In this document: positions 13,493-19,728 of the stretch, in pieces | Numbering within the stretch: the first letter of the stretch is position 1 | Layout: the number at the start of each line of letters is the position of its first letter | NCBI RefSeq assembly: GCF_003436425.1 | Contig: NZ_QSPK01000043.1 | Location: 1-19,728 of the forward strand | DNA: 19,728 bases | Direction: 5' to 3' | Origin: Eubacterium sp. TM05-53 | GTDB lineage: Bacteria; Bacillota_I; Bacilli_A; Erysipelotrichales; Erysipelotrichaceae | Notes under the pieces: generated by a model | Told to the model about the DNA's origin: nothing | The model's input: only the letters and a program-made list of their open reading frames with translations | The model's database searches: none | Made by a program: the position numbers and the translations under genes

Positions 13493-14792
13493 TTGAATTG
13501 TCTCCTTCTGTAACAAGATCTTTCTTCTTTTGATCTTCAGCTTTAATCGCTACTTTCATAAATACATACCATAAAGCTGTAGTTACAACAATTTGAACTA
13601 ACTGTACTACTCCACCCATGATTGAATTTGTTGTTATCATACCTGAAATAATCATTGGACAAGTCCATGGAACACTAACACCTGTACAATATCCACACAG
13701 ACCAGTAGCCATAAAAGCGACTGCAATTAATGTATCAATCACTGGTGTCAACAACATTGGAATCAAATAAATTGGATTTAACATTAAAGGCATACCAAAT
13801 ACCAATGGTTCATAGATTGAGAAAATACCTGGAATCAAGGCTACTTTTCCTAATTCTTTTAATTCTTTACGTTTTCTAAAGAATACAAAGATACAGATTA
13901 ATACAGGATACGCAATAAACGATCCATTGAATCCACCAAAATAGAATGCGAATTCTTCAGATAGCAAATTTGGAATAGCTTTGCCTGCATTAAATGCAGC
14001 TAAATTCTGTAAAGATAAAGATTTAAAAATTGGAGAAAGAACTGAATTATAAACCAAATTATTTCCGTGTAATCCAAAGAACCAGAATAAGTTACATAAT
14101 AAACCTGCAAAAATGAATGATACTAGGTTTCCTGCCAATGCTGTAATTGGTGCTTGAACAAATGCATAAATTAATGCATTCAATGTTCCATAAGAAGTTT
14201 TCGACATGATAACCATGATAATAAAGAAGAATAGCACTGAGATACAAGCCGGAATCAAACTATTAAATGAATCAGTAACCATTTCAGGAACACTTTCAGG
14301 CATTCGAATAACCCAGTTTTTACGGATTACAGTTCTATAAATTAATGTGGATACAACTGCAATAATTAAACCAGTAAATATAGATGTCTGTCCAAAGTTA
14401 CCAATAAGATAATAGTTAGTATCTTTAATAATGATAATTGGTGTAACAATCATAAAACAAATGAATGCTGTAGCTGCCGTAAATGCAGGTTTCAATTCAT
14501 AACGTTTTCCTAAGCTATATCCAATACCAAAGACAATAATAATTGTGATCAAGTTGAAGCAAACATTCTGCAAAGGTGCTTGAAAAGCTTGCAAACTAGC
14601 TACAGCATCTGCTCCAATTAAATCATTTAAAAATGGAAGATTTACCAAAGCAAGGAAAATAGATCCTAACATTGTAAATGGTAATGAAATCAAAAATGCA
14701 TCTTTTATTGATTGCAAAATATTATTGCTACTTATTTTATTTGCGATAGGCATAAGATATTTTTGAAGTGTATCGCTGATTTTGTCAAACAT
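13485..14792 (-). CDS. PTS EIIC permease, lactose/cellobiose family (435 aa)
   Basis: This is the membrane channel of a phosphotransferase transporter. The whole protein is hydrophobic, with about ten membrane segments. It begins MFDKISDTLQKYLMPIANKI, then NNILQSIKDAFLISLPFTMLG, the usual start of CelB-type EIIC. FFGLHGNNLVYN (about residues 238-249), FNGSF and SIYEPLVFGMPLMLNP (about 326-341) are the conserved substrate-site loops, including the invariant Glu of the NEP/YEP motif and the His of GLHG. It matches lichenan/cellobiose/lactose-type permeases in length. AGGAGG lies 6 bases before the ATG. It follows EIIB by 30 bases and overlaps the ARH gene by 8. The sugar cannot be told from sequence. 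Confidence 0.93.
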   Translation of the reverse strand: MFDKISDTLQKYLMPIANKISSNNILQSIKDAFLISLPFTMLGSIFLALVNLPFLNDLIGADAVASLQAFQAPLQNVCFNLITIIIVFGIGYSLGKRYELKPAFTAATAFICFMIVTPIIIIKDTNYYLIGNFGQTSIFTGLIIAVVSTLIYRTVIRKNWVIRMPESVPEMVTDSFNSLIPACISVLFFFIIMVIMSKTSYGTLNALIYAFVQAPITALAGNLVSFIFAGLLCNLFWFFGLHGNNLVYNSVLSPIFKSLSLQNLAAFNAGKAIPNLLSEEFAFYFGGFNGSFIAYPVLICIFVFFRKRKELKELGKVALIPGIFSIYEPLVFGMPLMLNPIYLIPMLLTPVIDTLIAVAFMATGLCGYCTGVSVPWTCPMIISGMITTNSIMGGVVQLVQIVVTTALWYVFMKVAIKAEDQKKKDLVTEGDNSNE

Positions 14793-14822
14793 ATTTTTCC
14801 TCCTATTATATCTACATTTTAA

Positions 14823-15116
14823 TTATCCGATTAATGACTTTGCTTGATCCAAGACTTTTTTTCCATCCAACATACCATATGCTGCCGGATTAATTACAGC
14901 TGCTTTTATGCCATATTTTTTTGCAACCTCTTCCACCTCTTTTAACTGATATCTGATTTGAGGACCAATTAATATAACATCATAATTTTGAGCAATATCC
15001 TTATATTCAGTCACTGGTTTTGCTTCAATCAAAGTATCTTCATCTGCATACTTGCACATGTTTTTTACTAAAACGCTTGTTGACATACCTTGATTACACA
15101 CTAATAAAATTTTCAT
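14823..15116 (-). CDS. PTS EIIB, lactose/cellobiose family (97 aa)
   Basis: This is the cytoplasmic phosphocarrier that passes phosphate from EIIA to the incoming sugar. The signature MKILLVCNQGMSTSVLVKNM contains the phosphorylated Cys8. DVILIGPQIRYQLKEVEEVA is the second conserved strand-loop-helix. The length and fold order are those of stand-alone CelA/ChbB-type EIIB. Its ATG starts one base after the stop of the EIIA gene (15118), so the two are coupled, and EIIC follows after 30 bases. Confidence 0.93.
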   Translation of the reverse strand: MKILLVCNQGMSTSVLVKNMCKYADEDTLIEAKPVTEYKDIAQNYDVILIGPQIRYQLKEVEEVAKKYGIKAAVINPAAYGMLDGKKVLDQAKSLIG

Positions 15117-15117
15117 T

Positions 15118-15447
15118 TCATCTCTCTCCCTTCTGTTCTATGAGATAAATTTTATTATTTAAAGTAATAATTTCCTTTGCCATTTCAATTATTAAACTTG
15201 CTCCGCTGACATGATCTTGAGCATGAACCATTAAAATATTTACATCCACCTTCTCTCCATTTGAAAAATCAGACAATAAATCATATTGAGCTTTATGTGC
15301 TATTGTTAATTCTTCATTTGCTTTTTCAATACATTCATTAGCTGTTTCAAAATCATAATTATTTGAAGCTATAATGGCTTCCATTGCACTTGATTTTGCA
15401 TTTCCTGCATGTAAAATTAATTGAAATGCCATTTGTTCGTTTTCCAT
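15118..15447 (-). CDS. PTS EIIA, lactose/cellobiose family (109 aa)
   Basis: This is the first transporter component, phosphorylated by HPr. It is a small all-helical protein with the family order FQLILHAGNAKSSAMEAI (helix 1), YDFETANECIEKANEELTIA (helix 2) and ILMVHAQDHVSGASLIIEM (helix 3). His75 is the predicted phosphorylation site, and the HAQDH motif holds the conserved Asp that binds Mg in the trimer core. The ATG at 15447 has AGAGGAG 7 bases upstream; a longer reading from 15522 would run through the promoter and operator region. It is the first gene of the minus-strand operon EIIA-EIIB-EIIC-ARH, divergent from the regulator. Confidence 0.93.
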   Translation of the reverse strand: MENEQMAFQLILHAGNAKSSAMEAIIASNNYDFETANECIEKANEELTIAHKAQYDLLSDFSNGEKVDVNILMVHAQDHVSGASLIIEMAKEIITLNNKIYLIEQKGER

Positions 15448-15469
15448 TTTATCTCCTCTCTTCACCGAT

Positions 15470-15475
15470 ATAATA
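15470..15475 (-). promoter_or_regulatory. -10 box of the PTS operon
   Basis: On the minus strand TATTAT lies about 23 bases upstream of the EIIA start. No good -35 sits 17 bases upstream, which fits a promoter that needs an activator bound further upstream. The two palindromes centred near 15515 and 15550 would lie at about -52 and -87 from the predicted start. Confidence 0.4.
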
Positions 15476-15505
15476 CAGAATCTTATTTTGACTAAATCAC
15501 TAATA

Positions 15506-15524
15506 TTTTGCGCTATACGCAAAA
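15506..15524. promoter_or_regulatory. Operator 1 for the PRD regulator: TTTTGCG-N5-CGCAAAA
   Basis: A perfect 7-base inverted repeat (15506-15512, 15518-15524) around CTATA. It shares the core TTGCG-N5-CGCAA with the second palindrome 35 bases away (centre to centre) and lies between the PTS operon and its divergent regulator. It is a likely binding site of that regulator. Confidence 0.75.
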
Positions 15525-15539
15525 AAAATCCTATTACTT

Positions 15540-15560
15540 ATATTGCGTCAAACGCAATAT
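15540..15560. promoter_or_regulatory. Operator 2 for the PRD regulator: ATATTGCG-N5-CGCAATAT
   Basis: A perfect 8-base inverted repeat (15540-15547, 15553-15560) around TCAAA, with the same TTGCG-N5-CGCAA core as operator 1. It is closer to the regulator gene (starting at 15614) and could also serve autoregulation. Confidence 0.75.
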
Positions 15561-15613
15561 TCATTATTGAAGTTCTAAATCATTTAAATTATCATAATCT
15601 AAGAGGTTATTTC

Positions 15614-17488
15614 ATGAATGAAAGGCAAAAAAACATATTAAAAAAAATGTTGGAAACAAATGATTGTTTTACATCAAATCATATATCTGATACATTTAAT
15701 ATTTCGCTAAGAACAGCCCAAAATGATATAAAGGCAATTGTTAATTATTGTGAAGAGGAGCATATTGAATATACCTATAATAAAAAAGATGGATATAGAG
15801 TGGTTTCTCAATCAAAAATCGTACAAAATACTGAAAATACAGATTCAAATTCTATTCGATTAAAATATATTTTAAGGTTGCTGTTATTTTCAAAAGAACC
15901 TATAAAATCAGAAAAAATTGCTTCTAGTCTTTTTATCTCAAATACAACGTTATTAAAAGAAATGATTTTTGTTAAACAAGTTTTAGCAAAATACAATCTT
16001 ACCATTAAAAGCAAACCATACCATGGCTCAATAATCCTTGGCTATGAACACGATAAAAGAAACTGTATTATTAATGAAAACTTAATTACTTTTCACGATG
16101 AAGTAGTTATTCACCATCATAAACCATATATTGATATGGATTGTTTACATACTGTAAGCCTAATTGTATCCAATGTTTTAATTACAAACAAATTTAATAT
16201 TACAGACAGTGACTTTCAAAACTTCTTAATGATTGCATACTTAAGTACAATACGTTCAATTGATTCTTGTTACTTGGAAAATAATTTTTTGAACGATTTT
16301 AATTTTAATGAAACTGTCCACATTGCTAAAAAGATCATAGAAAAGTTATCAAATCAATACCATTTTAAAATCTGTGATTCAGAAATACGTTTTTTAGCAT
16401 CTGTACTGCATGGTAAAAACAGCCTGATTACTTCAGAAATCATACCATCCTATATTGAAAATGATGTTTCGACGATTTTAGATCAAATCAATTCAACATT
16501 AAGTATTGATTTTTCCTACAGTATTGAACTTCGTTTATCCCTATCATTACATCTTATCCCTTTATATGAGCGAATAAGTGCAGACAATCAACTAACTGAA
16601 ATTCCAATCACGAATATACATAATATTTTTTCCTATTCGTTTGAATTAGCATTAATTGCATCTCAATATATCAATAAAATTAAAAATACAGAATTATCAG
16701 AAGCAGAAATTGCTTATTTAGCTATACATTTTAATGTTATCCTAGAAAAAGATGGAAACGCGAAAGAGAAAAAAAATGTTTTATTCATATGTTCCTCACG
16801 AAGAAGTGATTCTCTATTAATCAAAAGTGGAATATATAATCATTTTTCAAATCGTATTAGCCAGATTGATGTAAAGAATCTATATGAAATTCATAGTATT
16901 AACCCAAGCGAATATGATGTAATTTTTTCAACAACACTGAATGACAAACGGGTTCCGAAAAATGCCATCAAATTAAATCACTTTCTTACAAATACAGATT
17001 ATAATACGATTGAATTTGCGCTTAATCATGGATCTATTTTTAAAATGATAGAACCTTTATTTTCAAAGTCACGCTTTATCACAAACCTCAAAGCAGAAAA
17101 CAAAGAAAAAGTGATTTCCGAGTTAACTAAACTATCCGCAAATATAATTGAGTCAGATGTTCTGTATGAAGCTATTTTACAACGAGAACAAAATGGATAT
17201 ACATCATATGGAAACCGAATTGCTTTGCCACACCCAAATTATTTACTAGCAAAAAAATCATTCTGTTCTGTAGCTATTTTAGACAAGCCAATTCTATGGA
17301 GTGAAAACAATAAAGCCCAGATTATCATATTATGCTGTGCTTCTAAAAATTCCGGAAAAGATCTACAGATGTTGTTTAACTTTATTTCCTTGCTATTTAA
17401 CAACACTGAAAAAGTAAATCATTTAATCAAGCATCCAGATTATGACGATTTTATGCATTGTCTAAAAAGCCTACAAAATAACGATTAA
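15614..17488 (+). CDS. PRD-domain transcriptional activator, BglG/MtlR/LicR type (624 aa)
   Basis: This is a PTS-controlled DNA-binding regulator. Order of parts: HTH (residues 1-65, RQKNILKKMLETNDCFTSNH, then SLRTAQNDIK), second HTH (about 85-145), PRD1 (about 175-285), PRD2 (about 290-385, with His313 in LSLHLIPLYER and His372 in YLAIHFNVIL), a GatB-type EIIB-like domain (VLFICSSRRSDS, Cys393) and an EIIA-2-like domain (GNRIALPHP, His540). In this class HPr phosphorylates PRD2 to activate, and the cognate EII phosphorylates other sites to inhibit. In PRD1 the first expected His appears as Tyr209; His266 is near the second position. The start 15614 has AGAGG upstream; a reading from 15488 would run through both operators. 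It presumably activates the divergent PTS/ARH operon. Confidence 0.92.
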   Translation: MNERQKNILKKMLETNDCFTSNHISDTFNISLRTAQNDIKAIVNYCEEEHIEYTYNKKDGYRVVSQSKIVQNTENTDSNSIRLKYILRLLLFSKEPIKSEKIASSLFISNTTLLKEMIFVKQVLAKYNLTIKSKPYHGSIILGYEHDKRNCIINENLITFHDEVVIHHHKPYIDMDCLHTVSLIVSNVLITNKFNITDSDFQNFLMIAYLSTIRSIDSCYLENNFLNDFNFNETVHIAKKIIEKLSNQYHFKICDSEIRFLASVLHGKNSLITSEIIPSYIENDVSTILDQINSTLSIDFSYSIELRLSLSLHLIPLYERISADNQLTEIPITNIHNIFSYSFELALIASQYINKIKNTELSEAEIAYLAIHFNVILEKDGNAKEKKNVLFICSSRRSDSLLIKSGIYNHFSNRISQIDVKNLYEIHSINPSEYDVIFSTTLNDKRVPKNAIKLNHFLTNTDYNTIEFALNHGSIFKMIEPLFSKSRFITNLKAENKEKVISELTKLSANIIESDVLYEAILQREQNGYTSYGNRIALPHPNYLLAKKSFCSVAILDKPILWSENNKAQIIILCCASKNSGKDLQMLFNFISLLFNNTEKVNHLIKHPDYDDFMHCLKSLQNND

Positions 17489-17530
17489 AAAAAATGTGGG
17501 TATACTATACAAAATATACTCACATTTTTT
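17487..17530. terminator. Bidirectional terminator between regulator and cell-wall hydrolase
   Basis: AAAAATGTG-g-GTATA (17490-17504) pairs with TATAC-t-CACATTTTT (17515-17529), with six T after it on the plus strand and eight on the minus strand. It serves the regulator ending at 17488 and the convergent hydrolase gene ending at 17653. The bases 17531-17652 hold nothing else that I can support. Confidence 0.85.
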
Positions 17531-17652
17531 GCTTATTCAATTCGTCTAAAATATATTTGTCTTTCCATGAATAATTCAGGTTTAATATACTTATTTTAAA
17601 TTTGTAATCTTTAGTACATCCTGATCCGTAATTCCTATGTCTAAATCCTTTT

Positions 17653-19149
17653 TTATCTTGGATTAGCAAATATAATTCCACCATACATGTTATTAAGTTG
17701 TTCTGATGTATATGTGTTTGTTTGCCAATCTTTTTTCGCATCTTCAAATGTATTAGTTACTCCATCATAATTTCCATCTTGAATTGTTATAGCGTCTCCA
17801 TTTACACCTACTACAATTCCAACGTGATTTTTTCCAATTGCAGAAAATAATGCACCTACTCTAGGACTACTTGATTTTTCAAACTTGTCCGGATGTGCTT
17901 TTAACAACTGCTTTACACAATCTTTTCCATCTTCCGTAAATCCAGGACTATACCCATATATCTCATAGAATCTTCCCCAAGCAAACCATGTACATTGCCC
18001 ATATAATCCGGCCTGTGCATATGGATTCTTTGTCACCCAGGCTTCTAGATTATTAAAATTAGGATTTGTACCTCCTCTGAAAGTAATCCCTACATATCTC
18101 ATAACATGATCTACATATTCAGGATCTCCATATCCATTTGTTCCCAATTTAGATTTCATCATATCTGAAAAAGCCTTTGCATTTGCTTTTGTATATTCAC
18201 CAAAATTACTAAGTGCCCATTTAATATATCCATTTCCATAATTATATCCTTGTAATGCCAATGATAGTTTATTGGTATCACCAGGATCTTTTATCTTGCT
18301 CTGTTTTATGCAATCAGCAAAAGTCTGTACTCCAACCTCTATACTATAATCTGGATCTGTTATTGAATTTGGTGAATGTGCATATTTTTTGTTAAAACCA
18401 GATTCTGAACATTGCATAGGATCATTTCCTTTTCCTCCTGATTCTTGCATCATAATCGCCATTACAACAGACACATAATCCGCTATCTCATATTGCTTGC
18501 AATATTTTTCTATTGTATCTTTATACGCTAACACTTCATCACTAACATTTACATAAGCTGGCATTGAATAGCTATCGTTGGCTAGTGCACTAAAACAACC
18601 TATAAACAATGACATGCATATTATTAAAACTAATGATCCTCCAAGTGATAAGAGATGATCCACTTTTAAAACACTTTTCTTTATAATTTCAACAATTCTA
18701 TTTGTATTTTTCAGTTTATAAGTATTATAAAAAGACTGAAATTTAAATTTTTCAGTCTTCTCATTACTCTTCTTTTTATCAATTACATATTTTTTCATCT
18801 GTAAAAAATTTGGGATTTTCTTATTTTCCTGTAACGGGGATCTATGTTCACCAATCTTTTCTGCATGCCTTTCCTTTTTCCAATTCTCAACTGAATGTGT
18901 CTCAATAGCTTTGTTTAAGCTTCTTTTACTTTTTAGTATTTTAATCTCTTTCTTGGCTTTAAACGCACTTTTTTCTAAAACACACATACTACTTGATTGA
19001 ATATTATGAATTGCTTCTTCACTTACAGATTCATCTTCTTTTGCATGAACTCTTTTCTGCCTAATAAAATGATTGTGTAGTTTAGCATGATCTTTTACTT
19101 TGATAATCTTCACAACATCACGTGTTTTAATTGATCTTGTTTTGTCCAA
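17653..19149 (-). CDS. CwlT/Orf14-like conjugation cell-wall hydrolase, lysozyme-like + CHAP (498 aa)
   Basis: This is a VirB1-type bifunctional peptidoglycan hydrolase that opens the wall for the conjugation channel. The first about 165 residues are basic and cytosolic. Then comes one membrane anchor (LLSLGGSLVLIICMSLFIGC, about 167-187), a lysozyme-like goose/phage-type domain (about 205-350: VVMAIMMQESGGKGNDPMQC with likely catalytic Glu236) and a C-terminal CHAP domain (about 375-498: LYGQCTWFAWGR with Cys386, NHVGIVVG with His442). Tn916 Orf14 and ICEBs1 CwlT have an NlpC/P60 domain at that place. The start chosen is TTG at 19149, with GGAGGTG 6 bases upstream; a GTG at 19158 overlaps that site. 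It lies 33 bases after the VirB4 stop, in the order of Tn1549-like elements. Confidence 0.88.
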   Translation of the reverse strand: MDKTRSIKTRDVVKIIKVKDHAKLHNHFIRQKRVHAKEDESVSEEAIHNIQSSSMCVLEKSAFKAKKEIKILKSKRSLNKAIETHSVENWKKERHAEKIGEHRSPLQENKKIPNFLQMKKYVIDKKKSNEKTEKFKFQSFYNTYKLKNTNRIVEIIKKSVLKVDHLLSLGGSLVLIICMSLFIGCFSALANDSYSMPAYVNVSDEVLAYKDTIEKYCKQYEIADYVSVVMAIMMQESGGKGNDPMQCSESGFNKKYAHSPNSITDPDYSIEVGVQTFADCIKQSKIKDPGDTNKLSLALQGYNYGNGYIKWALSNFGEYTKANAKAFSDMMKSKLGTNGYGDPEYVDHVMRYVGITFRGGTNPNFNNLEAWVTKNPYAQAGLYGQCTWFAWGRFYEIYGYSPGFTEDGKDCVKQLLKAHPDKFEKSSSPRVGALFSAIGKNHVGIVVGVNGDAITIQDGNYDGVTNTFEDAKKDWQTNTYTSEQLNNMYGGIIFANPR

Positions 19150-19182
19150 CAGTTCCACCTCCCATCATAATATCGTACTACA

Positions 19183-19698
19183 TCATTTTCTATCGCTTGG
19201 TTTAGTTGTATTCAAATCATATAACAGTCCTTTAGGCATCTTATTCACAAAAGGTACTAGAATACCACCATACTTTATCAATCCACATCCACTTTGGGCA
19301 TTAGTAATATAGGACATTTGTTCATCACTAATATTTAACAATCGTCCTAATTTTTCACGATCTTGATACGCTTGATTTAACATAACCACAAATTCACTAT
19401 TGGATAACATTGTTGATGCCTCAACGCTATCTAATAAATACTCTACATTCTGGGTAATTCCTGTCGGATAAGCATCTCTCTTTCGAAACTGCCTCCAGGC
19501 ACTATTAAAGAATGCTGCGCTCTGCTCATTTTCAAAAACAACATGGAACTCATCAATGAAGATATGTGTTTTCTTTCCTTTAATAAAATTCTCATTAACT
19601 CGGTTAATCATTGCATCCGTAATAACTAATAATCCCATTGTCTTTAGTTGTTTCCCCAATTTAAAAATATTATGTGAGTACCCATCTGATAACCCCAT
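19183..19698 (-). CDS. VirB4-type conjugation ATPase, C-terminal part only
   Basis: This is the C-terminal end of the VirB4/TraE ATPase that powers the type IV secretion channel of Firmicute ICEs (Tn916 Orf16 family). Visible are LGKQLKTMGLLVITDAMINR, the Walker B strand HIFIDEFHVVFENEQSAAFF with Asp-Glu-Phe-His, RKRDAYPTGITQNVEYLLDS, and SEFVVMLNQAYQDREKLGRL, then NISDEQMSYITNAQSGCGL. All match the last 165 residues of a protein that should be about 800 long. Walker A and the N-terminal part are absent. An in-frame TGA directly precedes the ATG at 19698, and the GACA-N7-TGTC repeat begins 11 bases upstream of that ATG. An insertion-sequence junction is the simplest explanation, so the gene is probably disrupted. 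No VirB6 gene lies between it and the hydrolase. Confidence 0.8.
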   Translation of the reverse strand: MGLSDGYSHNIFKLGKQLKTMGLLVITDAMINRVNENFIKGKKTHIFIDEFHVVFENEQSAAFFNSAWRQFRKRDAYPTGITQNVEYLLDSVEASTMLSNSEFVVMLNQAYQDREKLGRLLNISDEQMSYITNAQSGCGLIKYGGILVPFVNKMPKGLLYDLNTTKPSDRK

Positions 19699-19705
19699 TC
19701 AATAA

Positions 19706-19728
19706 GTGGACATAAATAATGTCAATAT
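19706..19728. repeat. Putative insertion-sequence end (right edge)
   Basis: GTGGACATAAATAATGTCAA runs towards the window end; GACA-N7-TGTC is at 19709-19723. It is in inverted arrangement to the left-edge copy, directly next to the broken VirB4 frame. The flank TGTCAATAT is also shared with the minus-strand reading of the palindrome in the methyltransferase leader. Confidence 0.4.

Noticed and set aside
17520..17747. Minus-strand ORF of 75 codons at the end of the hydrolase gene
   Set aside because: It overlaps the last CHAP-domain codons out of frame and runs into the bidirectional terminator. It has no ribosome binding site of its own and no family.
1..19728. CRISPR array
   Set aside because: No regularly spaced direct repeats of 20-40 bases and no cas genes. 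The repeated motifs are single palindromes far apart.

Overview
The window is low-GC Firmicute DNA, probably from a gut Erysipelotrichia or related Clostridia-type lineage. The grounds are its AT-rich codon use, strong GGAGG-type ribosome binding sites and relatives of Tn916/Tn1549 conjugation genes. The genus is inference.

Layout. The outer parts are the backbone of an integrative conjugative element (ICE) read on the minus strand. On the right are the C-terminal end of a VirB4-type ATPase (19183-19698) and a CwlT-like bifunctional cell-wall hydrolase (17653-19149). On the left are a sigma-like regulator (970-1395), a 328-base non-coding stretch with two micro-ORFs, a lone MazF-type toxin (261-620) and a Tn916 Xis-like excisionase (68-271) overlapping it. 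No integrase is in view, and the VirB4 frame is cut by a stop 10 bases from a repeat. Both window edges carry the same 15-base motif, GACA-N7-TGTC, in inverted arrangement. This suggests that copies of an insertion sequence flank, and partly truncate, the segment.

Cargo 1 is restriction-modification (R-M), about 1.5-9.0 kb, minus strand. Two tandem 5-methylcytosine methyltransferases, a McrB-like GTPase and a PD-(D/E)xK nuclease form an LlaJI/BsuMI-type system. Three unrecognised genes continue the gene row: a small SH3/KOW-like protein, a 164-aa protein, and a putative HTH / coiled-coil / membrane protein preceded by a strong hairpin. The methyltransferase leader holds two large palindromes.

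Cargo 2, plus strand, 9.4-11.6 kb, diverges from the methyltransferases. It has a Vsr mismatch endonuclease with an apparently leaderless start, two unrecognised proteins (one with a nuclease-like PD...E pattern) and a 5'-truncated ORF. A decayed pseudogene lies between the two R-M arms. Vsr is expected beside 5mC methyltransferases, because it repairs T:G mismatches made by deamination of 5mC.

Cargo 3, 11.7-17.5 kb, is a carbohydrate module: PTS EIIA, EIIB and EIIC of the lactose/cellobiose class plus an ADP-ribosylglycohydrolase-family enzyme (minus strand). A divergent BglG/MtlR-type PRD regulator is on the plus strand, and two matching palindromes (TTGCG-N5-CGCAA) lie in the shared promoter region. 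A YgjV-like membrane protein and a small membrane peptide lie beyond the operon terminator.

The most interesting parts are the extended LlaJI-like gene row with its palindromic leader, the Vsr-linked unknown pair, the PTS/ARH operon with its paired operators, the mazF-xis overlap, and the repeat shared between the window ends and the R-M leader.
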